NCBI GenBank assembly: GCA_036446035.1 | Contig: JAZFSG010000046.1 | Coordinates: 17,343 to 81,342 of the forward strand | DNA length: 64,000 nt | From: CAXMQS01 sp036446035 | GTDB taxonomy: Bacteria > Actinomycetota > Acidimicrobiia > Spongiisociales > JAOTWH01 | Direction of reading: 5' to 3' | Position numbers and translations under genes: made by a program | Notes under the pieces: model-generated | Seen by the model: the letters and a program-made list of their open reading frames with translations, nothing else | What the model was told of the DNA's origin: nothing | The model's database searches: none | Shown: positions 53,484-62,577 of the stretch, piece after piece | How positions within the stretch are numbered: position 1 is the first letter of the stretch | Layout: each line of letters starts with the position of its first letter

Positions 53484-55733
53484 ATGAAACGCCTCGGCGC
53501 CGCCATCGCCCTTGCGGCCTTAGTCGCGGTACCTGGGGTCGCCGTAGCCCAAACCGCGATCGCCGACTGTCCCGAGTTCGAAGGCCTGACCTGCGACGGC
53601 TGGGTTACCGACGATGCTGGAGTCCTCACCAACCGCGCCTCCTTGGAAGGCGCAGCTGGACAGTTCGTTGCCGAGACCGGCCACGAGATAGCGATCGTCA
53701 TCATCGACTCATCTGGCTCGCTGACCCCCCGCGCCTTCGCCGAGGGTCTCGGCAACACGTGGGGTGTCGGTGACGCCGATCGCAATGATGGCATCGTCGT
53801 CCTGATTGCCCTCGACGAGCGGCGTACCGAGATCACCACGGGTTCCGGGCTCAGCATCGACGACCTCGACGCGATCTCAGCGGAGGGGGCCCCCTTCTTC
53901 GGCGCCGGCGACTTCGACGGCGGCCTGATCACGATCCTCACCGTCTTCAAGGCAGAGCTCGGCGTCGGGCCCTCGGTCGGCGACGGAGGCGGCGGGTCAT
54001 TTGCCAAGGGTTTCCTCATCACGCTCGGTGTGCTCGTCGGCGGCGGGGCGGCGATTGGGATCGGCCGTTCGAGTGTCAACAGGATCTCCAAGCGCAAACG
54101 ACGCCGCGAGGCCAGGGTGGACGACATCCTGGAGAGGCTCGAGCCGGTCGGCAACGAGCTGCCGCGGCTTGCCGACTACTCGGCAACACCGCCAACCGCC
54201 ACTAGTGCCATCGGCACCGAGGAAGCACTGGCGGCATTGGAGTCGTTGTCACGCTGGGAGACGTCGGAGCAGCGCCCGCTGATCGAGCTGTGGGGCCGCG
54301 AACTAGTCGAGGTGCTCGACGCCCAACAGCTCGTCGCCGACACACAAGAGGCGCTGGAGATCAAGGTGTCGGATGAGCGGGACATCCTCGAGGAGTCGGT
54401 ACAGGCACAAACCGTCTCCGCTTTGGCCGTTGGTAGCGGCGATGACAAGTTCGAGGTGGCGGCCGCTGAGCTCGAAAGACTGGTAGCAGCGCTCCGCCCC
54501 TACCGGGTGTCCTCAGCTCGACGCAAGTTCGGCGAGGGTGTGGCCAATTCGGTGACGACAACGCTCATCGGCGACGCCCGGGTCACCGAAGCCGGATACC
54601 TGCTCCTGCAGGCAGCCCCTGCCCTCGATAGTGCACTGCCCCTCGACGAGTCGCAAGCCGAGTTAGCCGAGGTGTACGGCGAGGCCCAGCGCAAGACCGG
54701 GACGCTGGAGAGTCTCTACCAGAAGCTGCCGGCGACGACGGCCCGTCCCGCGGTAGCGGCCGCGCTCGCCGACCTCGATGCCGACCCAGATACTGCCGTG
54801 GACCGCTACGAGAAGCTGCGGCTTGAGCTCGAAGAGGACGATGTCCTGGAACGCGATGGCTTGTCCATCCCGGCCATCACGGCGTTGTTGCTGCTCAATC
54901 GCGACGAGGATGCCGTCGACGACTTCGTCGCCGCCTACCGGGCCAACCGGAAGATCCCGCTGGAACCGGACGAGGCTGTCGAGCATGCGCTGGCTGGCCT
55001 CAGCAGCCCCGCGGAGATCAGGGCAGTGTCCAAGGAGGCCGCCAAGCTGGGGTTGCCGGTGTCAATCGCTGCCGCCCTGCTACGACGTCGCGACGACGGT
55101 CCCGAGGTATACGAGCTGCTACTTCGAGAGTTGCAGAACCACGACATCACCGGGGACGCCCGTAAAACCATCGCTGGCATCCTGGCTATCTCCTTGGAGC
55201 CGGCACGGGCGGTGGGGCGGTGGCTCGAGGCCCGTCAAGCCCTCATCGCTCTGGGCCTCAAGGGCTCCTATGCCGACGTGGCGGCGGCCTTCGGGGCCTC
55301 GGACCCACGAGGACCGCGGCGCTTCGCCCTTGCCTACACAGCCACCCGCCAGGCGCTGGCCCGTTCCGACATCGAGGACGCCGACCGCTTCGCCCCCGAG
55401 CTGGCCCACGACGGCACCAGCCGCCAGCGCGACAGCTGGACCGGCGATCCGCTGCCACACGACCTGCGGTCCTTCGACCCATACACCTTTTTCTTCTATC
55501 ACTGGGTTATCACCCGCGGCCAGGCCGGGTCGATGGGCTGGGAGCCCATCTACCGCGACGCCTCGTGGTCCCAGGACCGCTCCTCATGGTTCGGCGGTTT
55601 CGGGGGTGGCGGCGGTTTCGGGAGCGGCTCCAGTGGCGGTTCGTCGTGGGGTGGCAGCAGCTGGAGTGGCGGCAGCTTCGGGGGTTTCGGCGGCGGCGGA
55701 GGTTTCGGCGGCGGCGGCGGCGGCGGCTGGTAG
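53484..55733 (+). CDS. TPM-domain membrane protein with Gly-rich tail
   Basis: A 749-residue envelope protein: signal peptide (residues 1-22), TPM domain (about 30-160; VTDDAGVLTNRASLEGAA, NDGIVVLIALDERRTEITTGSGL), membrane segment (about 175-195), long helical part with coiled-coil tendency (about 205-690) and a C-terminal Gly/Ser/Trp repeat tail. TPM domains occur in phosphatase-like and photosystem-repair proteins; the tail type GGGFGGG...W is typical. Function not known. ATG 53484; the upstream open part (53397) overlaps the structured RNA and lacks a signal sequence. Confidence 0.85.
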   Translation: MKRLGAAIALAALVAVPGVAVAQTAIADCPEFEGLTCDGWVTDDAGVLTNRASLEGAAGQFVAETGHEIAIVIIDSSGSLTPRAFAEGLGNTWGVGDADRNDGIVVLIALDERRTEITTGSGLSIDDLDAISAEGAPFFGAGDFDGGLITILTVFKAELGVGPSVGDGGGGSFAKGFLITLGVLVGGGAAIGIGRSSVNRISKRKRRREARVDDILERLEPVGNELPRLADYSATPPTATSAIGTEEALAALESLSRWETSEQRPLIELWGRELVEVLDAQQLVADTQEALEIKVSDERDILEESVQAQTVSALAVGSGDDKFEVAAAELERLVAALRPYRVSSARRKFGEGVANSVTTTLIGDARVTEAGYLLLQAAPALDSALPLDESQAELAEVYGEAQRKTGTLESLYQKLPATTARPAVAAALADLDADPDTAVDRYEKLRLELEEDDVLERDGLSIPAITALLLLNRDEDAVDDFVAAYRANRKIPLEPDEAVEHALAGLSSPAEIRAVSKEAAKLGLPVSIAAALLRRRDDGPEVYELLLRELQNHDITGDARKTIAGILAISLEPARAVGRWLEARQALIALGLKGSYADVAAAFGASDPRGPRRFALAYTATRQALARSDIEDADRFAPELAHDGTSRQRDSWTGDPLPHDLRSFDPYTFFFYHWVITRGQAGSMGWEPIYRDASWSQDRSSWFGGFGGGGGFGSGSSGGSSWGGSSWSGGSFGGFGGGGGFGGGGGGGW

Positions 55734-55740
55734 CCATCTG

Positions 55741-56511
55741 ATGACGTACGACATCGCTAGCCCCAGCAATGACCGCATCAAGGATCTGGTGCGCCTACGC
55801 GACCGCAAGCAGCGTGACGCTTCCGGCACCTTCCTCGTCGAGGGCCTGCGCGAGGTGAGCCGCGCCATCGACGCCGAGGTAGAGATAGCCGAGTTCTTCT
55901 TGTGCCCCGACTTCGGGGCCCACGGCATCTCGTCCGATGTTCCGGTGACGACCGTTTCTACGAGCGTGTTCACCAAGATCAGCCAGCGTCAGAATCCCGA
56001 TGGCATCCTGGCCGTTGCCCAGCAGTGGAGGACCAGCCTCGACGACATCCTGCTGTCGGCAACGCCGCTGGTCTTGGTCGCCGAAGCCATCGAGAAGCCG
56101 GGCAACCTCGGTGCCATGCTGCGGACCGCTGACGCCGCCGGCATCGACGCCGTCATCGTCTGCGACCCGGTCGTCGACGTCTTCAACCCCAACGTGGTGC
56201 GGGCCTCCCAGGGCTCGCTGTTCTCGGTTGCGGAAGGGGTCGGGTCACTTGAGGACGTGATGGGGTGGCTGGATGCCAACGGCATCGCCGCCGTAGCAAC
56301 GTTCCCCGATGCCGACATCACCTACACCGACGTCGACTACACGGGACCCACCGCCATCGTTGTCGGAGCGGAGTCGACTGGCCTCACCGAGGCGTGGCGC
56401 CGGGTGGGGACGGCGGTGGCGCTGCCGATGTCCGGGGGGGCCGACAGCCTCAACACCGCCACCGCTGCCGCCGTCGTCGCCTACGAGGCCGTCCGCCAGC
56501 GGTCCGCCTAG
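55741..56511 (+). CDS. SpoU-family RNA 2-prime-O-methyltransferase
   Basis: The 256-residue protein has an N-terminal substrate-binding part (SNDRIKDLVRLRDRKQRDASGTFLVEGLREV) and the SPOUT knot: VLVAEAIEKPGNLGAMLRTADAAGIDAVIV (motif 1), AIVVGAESTGLTEAW (motif 2) and ALPMSGGADSLNTATAAAVVAYE (motif 3). It is like TsnR/RlmB-type enzymes that methylate ribose in 23S rRNA or tRNA; the target is not decided. ATG 55741 follows the TPM gene by 7 bases. Confidence 0.92.
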   Translation: MTYDIASPSNDRIKDLVRLRDRKQRDASGTFLVEGLREVSRAIDAEVEIAEFFLCPDFGAHGISSDVPVTTVSTSVFTKISQRQNPDGILAVAQQWRTSLDDILLSATPLVLVAEAIEKPGNLGAMLRTADAAGIDAVIVCDPVVDVFNPNVVRASQGSLFSVAEGVGSLEDVMGWLDANGIAAVATFPDADITYTDVDYTGPTAIVVGAESTGLTEAWRRVGTAVALPMSGGADSLNTATAAAVVAYEAVRQRSA

Positions 56512-56513
56512 TC

Positions 56514-57737
56514 ATGTTCGAAGCATTCAATATCCGCGACCAGTTCTCCGCCCTGCAACGGCGAGTGAACGGAGCGCCCGCCGTCTACCTCGACGGCCCC
56601 GGGGGCACCCAGGTACCCCAGGGCGTCATCGATGCCATGACCGCGGTGATGGTCGAAGGCGGCTCCAACCACGGCGGCCAGTTCGCGACGTCTCTTGAGG
56701 CCGAACAGATCACCGAGGACGCTCGCCGGGCCGGTGCCGACCTGCTGGGAGCACAGCCATCGGAGATCGTGTTCGGTCAGAACATGACCAGCCTGACATT
56801 TTCGATGAGCCGGGCGCTGGCCGCCACCTGGGAGCCAGGAGACGAGATCGTCGTTACCAACCTCGACCACGATGCCAACATCACCCCCTGGGTCATGGCG
56901 GCCGCTGACAGGGGAGTCACGGTGCGCACAGTGGACTTCATCCCGGATGGACCGCTCGACTACGACGGCCTGGAGGCAGCACTCAATGACCGCACCCGGC
57001 TGGTAGCGGTCACGGCCGCCTCCAATGCCCTCGGCACCCGAACGGACCCGGCCCGATTAGCCGCCGCCGCCCGAGCGGTGGGCGCCCTGAGCTACATCGA
57101 CGGCGTCCACAACACGCCCCACTCAGTCGTCGACGTCGGGGCGTGGGATTGCGACTTCTACGTCTGCTCCTCCTACAAGTTCTTCGGGCCCCATACCGGG
57201 ATGATGTTCGGCAAGCAGGAGTACCTCGAGGGGTTGACCGCTTACAAGGTTCGGGCCTCGTCGAACGAGGGGCCCGGCAAGTGGGAGACCGGCACTCAGT
57301 CTTTCGAGTCGCTGGCCGGAGTTACCGCCGCCGTCGACTTCATCGCCTCACTCGGCCAAGGCGAAACCCGCCGCCATCAGATCGTCTCCGGCATGGCCGC
57401 CGTCGAGGCTCACGGCAACGAGGTCACCGACCGCTTCCTGTCCGGCATCGCCGAGCTCCCCGGTGTCGCCGTCGCCGGCGTCACAGACGGCAGCGTTCCC
57501 CGTACTCCGACGTTCGCCGTCTCGGTCGACGGTGTCACTCCGGAGGCGGTAGCTGGAGCCCTCAGCAACCGCGGCATCTTCGCCGTCTCCGGCCACTACT
57601 ACGCCGTAGCCGTCATGGAGCGCCTCGGCGTCCTCAACCAGGGCGGACTGACGCGGCTGGGGTTCGTCGCCTACAACACCCTGGAAGAGGTCGACCAAGC
57701 GCTGGACGCGCTCGGCGAGATCGCGGCTGCGAGCTAG
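56514..57737 (+). CDS. Cysteine desulfurase-like aminotransferase class V protein
   Basis: The 407-residue PLP enzyme begins FEAFNIRDQFSALQRRVNGAPAVYLDGPGGTQVP, with FGQNMTSLTFSMSRALA, NLDHDANITPW, SYIDGVHNTPHSVVDV (cofactor Asp/His) and the PLP lysine in CSSYKFFGPHTG. It belongs to the SufS-like group (TIGR01976 type). I do not see the mobile-loop Cys of genuine desulfurases, so sulfur transfer is not certain. ATG 56514, 2 bases after the methyltransferase stop. Confidence 0.85.
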   Translation: MFEAFNIRDQFSALQRRVNGAPAVYLDGPGGTQVPQGVIDAMTAVMVEGGSNHGGQFATSLEAEQITEDARRAGADLLGAQPSEIVFGQNMTSLTFSMSRALAATWEPGDEIVVTNLDHDANITPWVMAAADRGVTVRTVDFIPDGPLDYDGLEAALNDRTRLVAVTAASNALGTRTDPARLAAAARAVGALSYIDGVHNTPHSVVDVGAWDCDFYVCSSYKFFGPHTGMMFGKQEYLEGLTAYKVRASSNEGPGKWETGTQSFESLAGVTAAVDFIASLGQGETRRHQIVSGMAAVEAHGNEVTDRFLSGIAELPGVAVAGVTDGSVPRTPTFAVSVDGVTPEAVAGALSNRGIFAVSGHYYAVAVMERLGVLNQGGLTRLGFVAYNTLEEVDQALDALGEIAAAS

Positions 57738-57756
57738 CAGCAGCCAAACGTCACCC

Positions 57757-58392
57757 ATGCCAGATGGACAGGTATTCGACGAGGCGACCGGAACTGTCAG
57801 GAACCTGCGCGCCGAACTACCACTAGCCCTTGGGAAGCAACCCCGTGGGATCGTGCTGGTCGAGGGAGGAAGCGATAAGAACGCCGTCGAAGCGCTCGCC
57901 GAACGCCGCGGACGCGATCTCGATGCCGAGAGAATCTCGGTGGTTCCACTCGGCGGTGCGACCAACCTCGGGCACTTCCTGGACCTGGTGAACAGCCACG
58001 ACTCTGAGGTTCGACTCGCCGGCCTATGCGATGAGGCCGAGGGGAGAGCGTTTCAGCTGGCGCTCGAGCGAGCACGCCGCGGCACCAACCTGACCCGCGC
58101 TGCCACAGAGCGACTCGGGTTCTTCGTGTGCGTCGCTGACCTCGAGGACGAGCTGATCCGCGCGCTGGGCGCCGCTTCGGTGGAACGGGTTGTCGCTGAC
58201 CAAGGTGAGCTGGGGACGTTCCGCACTTTCCAGATGCAGCCTGCGCAGAGAGAACGGACGCTCGAGGCCCAGCTGCGCCGTTTCATGGGCACCCGTTCGG
58301 GACGAAAGCTCCGCTACGGCCGCTTGCTTGTCGAAGCCCTAGATCTCGACCAGGTGCCGCGACCGCTCGACCAGGTACTCGCTTGCGTCTGA
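57757..58392 (+). CDS. Stand-alone TOPRIM protein of the OLD-nuclease type
   Basis: The 211-residue protein matches the TOPRIM half of OLD-family nucleases without the ABC ATPase half. Seen are the Glu motif IVLVEGGSDKNAVEALAE (about residues 31-48), SVVPLGGATNLGHFLDL, the Asp motif LAGLCDEAEGRAF and FVCVADLEDELIRALG, then GRKLRYGRLLVEALDLDQVPRPL. Metal-dependent cutting of DNA is the expected activity. It might be co-transcribed with the SufS-like gene; the downstream nuclease gene has its own LexA-controlled promoter. Confidence 0.82.
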   Translation: MPDGQVFDEATGTVRNLRAELPLALGKQPRGIVLVEGGSDKNAVEALAERRGRDLDAERISVVPLGGATNLGHFLDLVNSHDSEVRLAGLCDEAEGRAFQLALERARRGTNLTRAATERLGFFVCVADLEDELIRALGAASVERVVADQGELGTFRTFQMQPAQRERTLEAQLRRFMGTRSGRKLRYGRLLVEALDLDQVPRPLDQVLACV

Positions 58393-58410
58393 TGACGCCA
58401 TTCCTCGTAA

Positions 58411-58426
58411 TCGAACGTATGTTCGA
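58411..58426 (+). promoter_or_regulatory. LexA (SOS) box
   Basis: TCGAACGTATGTTCGA, a perfect palindrome matching the Gram-positive/actinobacterial SOS consensus TCGAAC-N4-GTTCGA. A possible -10 TACGAT follows at 58428-58433, so bound LexA would block the promoter. The target is the nuclease gene starting at 58462. Confidence 0.85.
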
Positions 58427-58461
58427 CTACGATCCAACTCCCCCACCCCTAGGACGAACTG

Positions 58462-60093
58462 GTGGCGATTGGACTTCAGCGGACATTCGAGGACATGGGG
58501 GCACCGCTGAGTGAGGTGCCCTTCTGCGTCCTCGACCTCGAGACCACCGGGGCGGCACCGAGCAGTTGCGAGATCACCGAGATAGGGGCGGTGCGCTTCG
58601 AGGGCGGCGTGCCGACCGGGCGATTCGAGACGCTGGTCAACCCTGGAGCCGCCATCCCGCCGTTCATAACGGTGATGACGGGCATCACTCAGGCGATGGT
58701 CATCGAAGCGCCGCGCATAGAGGAAGCCCTGCCGACGTTCCTGGAGTTCATCGGCGATGCCGTCATCGTTGGGCACAACGTTCGCTTCGACATGTCCTTC
58801 CTCAACGCCGCCGCCGAGCGACTCGGCTACGGCCGACTCCCCAACCGAACCGCAGACACCTATGCCCTGGCCCGACGCCTCATCCGCTCCGAGATCCGCA
58901 ACCTCAAGCTCAGCTCGCTGGCGGCGCACTTCCGCTCCCCCGTCACTCCCAACACCCGGGCGCTGGCAGACGCCGAGGCCACCGCCCACGTCTTCTGGGG
59001 ACTTCTAGAGCGCGCCGGGACCCTGGGCGTCACCCACCTCGAAGATCTGATGATGCTGCCGACGGCGCGGGGGGCGCCCAACTACGCAAAGATCGCATTG
59101 ACCGAGACACTCCCCCGCAAGCCCGGCGTCTATCTGTTCAAGGACCGCGGCGACAACGTCTTCTACGTCGGCAAGGCCAAGAACCTCAGGAATCGCGTCC
59201 GGTCGTACTTCTACGGCGACACCAGGCGAACCATCACCAACATGCTGCAGGAGCTCGACAGCATCGAACACCGCGTGTGCCACACCGAGCTGGAGGCGTC
59301 GGTCACCGAGCTGCGGCTGATCCAGGCGCACATCCCCCGATACAACCGCCGCTCCAAGCCCGCCAAGTCGCCGACCTGGATCAAGGTCACCGACGAGGCG
59401 TACCCGCGGCTGTCGATGGTGCGCTCGGTGAAGGAGAGCGGCCTTGCCTACCTCGGTCCGTTTCGGTCTCGCAAGGCTGCCGAAGTGGTGGTGACCGCCA
59501 TCTGGGATGCGGTTCCTATCCGCCGCTGCACCGCCAAGCCAGGCAGCAAGGCCGCCCCTTGCAGCTTCAGCCAGCTCGGCGTGTCGGTGTGTCCGTGCGG
59601 AGACGATGTCGCGCCGGATGACTATCGCAAGGTGGTCGACCAGCTGCTGGATGGCATCGAGAACCGACCGCGGCTGCTGCTGGAGCCTTTGGTCGACAAG
59701 ATGGCCGAGCACGCCAGGGCCGGGCGATTCGAAGAGGCCGGCTGGATGCGTGATCGTTACCGGGCGCTGGCACGGTCGCTGCGACGAAATCGCTCCTGGC
59801 GGGCCCTCGCCGGCGCCGGCGTCGTCCGTGCCGAGAGCCACGACGGCGACGGGGCACTCATCGACCACGGCCGCCTGGCCGTTGCCTGGAACGACAAGAC
59901 CCCACCACTGCTTGCTGCCCTCGACAATGCCGATATCGAATCCCCACCCATCCCGCCGTCTGTGGCGGAGGCTGAGGAGGCGGACCTGGTTTGGAAGTGG
60001 CTGTGCGGCGGTGATGTCGAGCTGATCGAGACCACCTCGCCCTTGTCGATGCCCGTCACCGCGATCCCCGTTCTGGGAACCATCGAGCTGTAG
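58462..60093 (+). CDS. DnaQ-like exonuclease fused to UvrC-type GIY-YIG nuclease
   Basis: A 543-residue fusion. Residues about 18-185 form a DEDDh 3-prime exonuclease (VLDLETTG, then GHNVRFDMSFL, and HVF region). Residues about 220-300 form a GIY-YIG domain as in UvrC: PGVYLFKDRGDNVFYVGKAKNLRNRVRSYF, with TELEASVTELRLIQAHIPRYN. A UVR-like segment (ARAGRFEEAGWMRDRYRAL) lies near residue 420. The UvrC-type C-terminal RNase H-like domain is missing. Mycobacteria have a similar SOS-linked protein (Rv2191 type). GTG 58462; expression under LexA suggests a DNA repair role. Confidence 0.9.
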   Translation: MAIGLQRTFEDMGAPLSEVPFCVLDLETTGAAPSSCEITEIGAVRFEGGVPTGRFETLVNPGAAIPPFITVMTGITQAMVIEAPRIEEALPTFLEFIGDAVIVGHNVRFDMSFLNAAAERLGYGRLPNRTADTYALARRLIRSEIRNLKLSSLAAHFRSPVTPNTRALADAEATAHVFWGLLERAGTLGVTHLEDLMMLPTARGAPNYAKIALTETLPRKPGVYLFKDRGDNVFYVGKAKNLRNRVRSYFYGDTRRTITNMLQELDSIEHRVCHTELEASVTELRLIQAHIPRYNRRSKPAKSPTWIKVTDEAYPRLSMVRSVKESGLAYLGPFRSRKAAEVVVTAIWDAVPIRRCTAKPGSKAAPCSFSQLGVSVCPCGDDVAPDDYRKVVDQLLDGIENRPRLLLEPLVDKMAEHARAGRFEEAGWMRDRYRALARSLRRNRSWRALAGAGVVRAESHDGDGALIDHGRLAVAWNDKTPPLLAALDNADIESPPIPPSVAEAEEADLVWKWLCGGDVELIETTSPLSMPVTAIPVLGTIEL

Positions 60094-60127
60094 GCGTACA
60101 GGCTGCGGTGTTCGTTAGCGTTGGCGC

Positions 60128-62101
60128 ATGCGCTTCATCGTTCGTCCCGGCTCGGATCCCATCGCTCGCGCCGATGCGGCATTGCTGTCGGCAATGGGTC
60201 TCCCCGGTGGCGGCGTCATCGCCGTCGGCAAAACCCACGTGGCGGTCGCCGCGGGCGATGTGCCGGCGCCGACTGCGCTGACTCTTGGCCGGCGAGCCAT
60301 GGCGAACGCCGGAGTGAAGGATGGCGAGAGCGTCGACGCCAAGCGGACCATCCTGCCGTCGGCAAGACGGGTTGCCATCGCCGAAGAACACCTGCCTTTG
60401 GAGCCCCAACAGATCGCCCACGCCCTCCAGGGCATCCCGGTAACCCCGGGCGACACGCTCGAAGTCGATCGCTCCTACGGAGACGACGGCCACGAGCCCA
60501 TCGTGATCACCATCTCCGAAGTGGATCCAGACGGCCCAGCCCTCGTCGGCAACGCCACCGTCATCGGAGACGTCAGTGTCGCCAGCGCTTCTGGTGAGGT
60601 GACACCAAAGGGTGATGCCATCAGTACTGCAGCGGCGCTGCTGGCGGGGCTCGACACCGAGGTCGACGTCCTCAGCGGCTGGTTGGCTCTGCTGACTTCG
60701 GCAGGCAATCTTCCGGCGGCCTGGGGCCTCCCCAAGGTAGCCGGCGTCATCGTCGATGGCCCTGCCGGCGTCGGCAAGTCCGAGCTGGTGGCGGAAGCTG
60801 CCAAGGCTGCGGGAGCCGACGTAAACGAGATAAGCCTGGAGCTGGTCTTCAAACCAGAGAAGCTGTTGGAGGCACTGGAGAAGGCGGTAAGCACCACGAC
60901 CGTTCCTGCGGTCATCTTCGTCGACCGCATCGACTCGGTGGCCGGCGACGACGGCATGTTCCGCACCCAGACCGCCGCCATCCTGCGCTGGTTCCTCGAT
61001 GCCGTCTCCGACAAGCCCCGGCTGGCAACAGTGCTCGGGGTCTCGGGCACCGGCGACATCGACGACGCCCTCATCAAATCTCCGCTGCTGCCGCGGCGCC
61101 TGACCATCCCCCCGCCCGATGTGGAGCGGCGGCGCCTCCTATTCGAGGCGGCGCTGGCCAAGGTACCCGCCGAAGATGACCTCGACTACGCCCAGCTGGC
61201 CTCGCGCACGGCAGGCTTCTCGGGCGCCGACATCCTGGCGGCAGTCGTCCACGCCTCAGCGATGGTGGCTCGAGGTGGGCGCAAGGTCGACACCGAACTG
61301 ATCCTGGACGCCGTCCGCGAGACGGCCCCGTCGCTCGGTACCTCTCAGCTCGGAGAGGTGCCGTCGTATGGGTTCGAGCGAGTGGCCAACCTCACCGACG
61401 TCAAGCAGCGCCTCACCGAGGCGGTCATCTGGCCGGTAACCGAGCCCGAGCGCTTCGAGCGACTCAACATTGAGCCGCCCAAGGGCTTGCTGCTCTATGG
61501 GCCGCCTGGGACCGGCAAGACCTTCGTGATTCGAGCCCTTGCCCATGAGTCGGGGGCCGCCTTCTTCGCCATTAAGGGCGCCGAGCTGCTGGACAAGTTC
61601 GTCGGCGAGTCCGAACGCGGAGTTCGGGAGGTCTTCGCCAGAGCACGGGCTGCCGCGCCATCCATCCTGTTCTTCGACGAGATCGACGCCCTAGCTCCGG
61701 TGAGAGGGCGCAGCACTACGACGGTCAATGACTCGGTGGTGGCAGCATTGCTGACAGAACTCGACGGGGTCGGTGACCGCGGCGACATCGTCGTCATCGG
61801 CGCCACCAACCGCAAAGACCTCATCGACCCGGCGCTGTTGCGCGGCGGACGCTTCGAGGTTCACATCGAGCTAGGCCTCCCAGTGGCCGAGGCGCGGCGC
61901 GCTCTGCTCGGCATCAGCGACGTGCCCTTTGCCGATGACGTCCATCTCGACGAGGTAGCCGAGGCCACCGAAGGACTGTCTTTCGCCGACCTCGTCAGCG
62001 CTCTGCGCGAGGCCGCTCTCAACGCCCTGCGTCGCGATTCCTCGGCGCTTGATGTGACCCGCTCGGACATCGACGCCGCCCTGGCCCGTTACCGGACCTG
62101 A
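60128..62101 (+). CDS. CDC48/VAT-like ATPase with two AAA domains
   Basis: The 657-residue protein has an N-domain (residues 1-140, double-psi barrel-like), then D1 with Walker A GPAGVGKS (211-218) but a changed Walker B, FVDRIDSV, with Arg at residue 267 in place of Glu, and D2 with Walker A GPPGTGKT (458-465) and intact Walker B FFDEIDAL (D517, E518), plus GATNRKDLIDPALLRGGRF. D1 therefore probably binds but does not hydrolyse ATP well. Such unfoldases pull proteins apart; in actinobacteria substrates are unknown. ATG 60128; the next gene overlaps the stop by one base. Confidence 0.9.
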   Translation: MRFIVRPGSDPIARADAALLSAMGLPGGGVIAVGKTHVAVAAGDVPAPTALTLGRRAMANAGVKDGESVDAKRTILPSARRVAIAEEHLPLEPQQIAHALQGIPVTPGDTLEVDRSYGDDGHEPIVITISEVDPDGPALVGNATVIGDVSVASASGEVTPKGDAISTAAALLAGLDTEVDVLSGWLALLTSAGNLPAAWGLPKVAGVIVDGPAGVGKSELVAEAAKAAGADVNEISLELVFKPEKLLEALEKAVSTTTVPAVIFVDRIDSVAGDDGMFRTQTAAILRWFLDAVSDKPRLATVLGVSGTGDIDDALIKSPLLPRRLTIPPPDVERRRLLFEAALAKVPAEDDLDYAQLASRTAGFSGADILAAVVHASAMVARGGRKVDTELILDAVRETAPSLGTSQLGEVPSYGFERVANLTDVKQRLTEAVIWPVTEPERFERLNIEPPKGLLLYGPPGTGKTFVIRALAHESGAAFFAIKGAELLDKFVGESERGVREVFARARAAAPSILFFDEIDALAPVRGRSTTTVNDSVVAALLTELDGVGDRGDIVVIGATNRKDLIDPALLRGGRFEVHIELGLPVAEARRALLGISDVPFADDVHLDEVAEATEGLSFADLVSALREAALNALRRDSSALDVTRSDIDAALARYRT

Positions 62102-62577
62102 TGGTGCGTCTCCGACGAGGCCTCGCGGTCCTGCTGGTCATCTCCGCCTGTGGTGGCACCTCTGTCGACATCGCTGATATCGCGGTCCTCCCCGTCGCCT
62201 CGACCACCGACATCGAGTCATTGCTGGCATCGTCGCAACAACCTGTTGTCATGAATGTGTGGGCTTCGTGGTGCATCCCGTGTCGCAGCGAGGCCCCATT
62301 ACTGGCACAAGCTCACGCCAGCTTTCGGGACGACATCCGCTTCGTTGGGATCGATGTCCGTGACTCCCAGGACAACGCCCGGGGGTTCCTTGCTGAGTTC
62401 GACCTCGACATCTTCGAGCACTACTTCGACGGCAATGGAGTGATTCCCGGGGCCTTCGGCGGCCGCGGCGTCCCTTTGACCTTCTTCTTCCGAGAGGGTG
62501 GCGAACTCTCTTACCTCCACTTCGGCGTGATCGATGAGCGCACTTTGGCCGTCCACCTCGACGAGTTGACCCGCTAG
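62101..62577 (+). CDS. TlpA/ResA-like thioredoxin-fold lipoprotein
   Basis: A 158-residue protein with a signal peptide and lipobox VISACGG (Cys about residue 17), then the thioredoxin fold NVWASWCIPCRSEAPLLAQAH with the redox pair WCxxC. It would reduce disulfides outside the membrane. The cis-Pro region reads GVPLTFFF. ATG 62101 in TGATG overlap with the AAA gene; TAGTG overlap with the next. Confidence 0.9.
   Translation: MVRLRRGLAVLLVISACGGTSVDIADIAVLPVASTTDIESLLASSQQPVVMNVWASWCIPCRSEAPLLAQAHASFRDDIRFVGIDVRDSQDNARGFLAEFDLDIFEHYFDGNGVIPGAFGGRGVPLTFFFREGGELSYLHFGVIDERTLAVHLDELTR

Noticed and set aside
54778..55740. Upstream open frame extending the SpoU methyltransferase
   Set aside because: Shadow of the TPM gene in another frame; Thr/Pro/Ser-rich with no domain.
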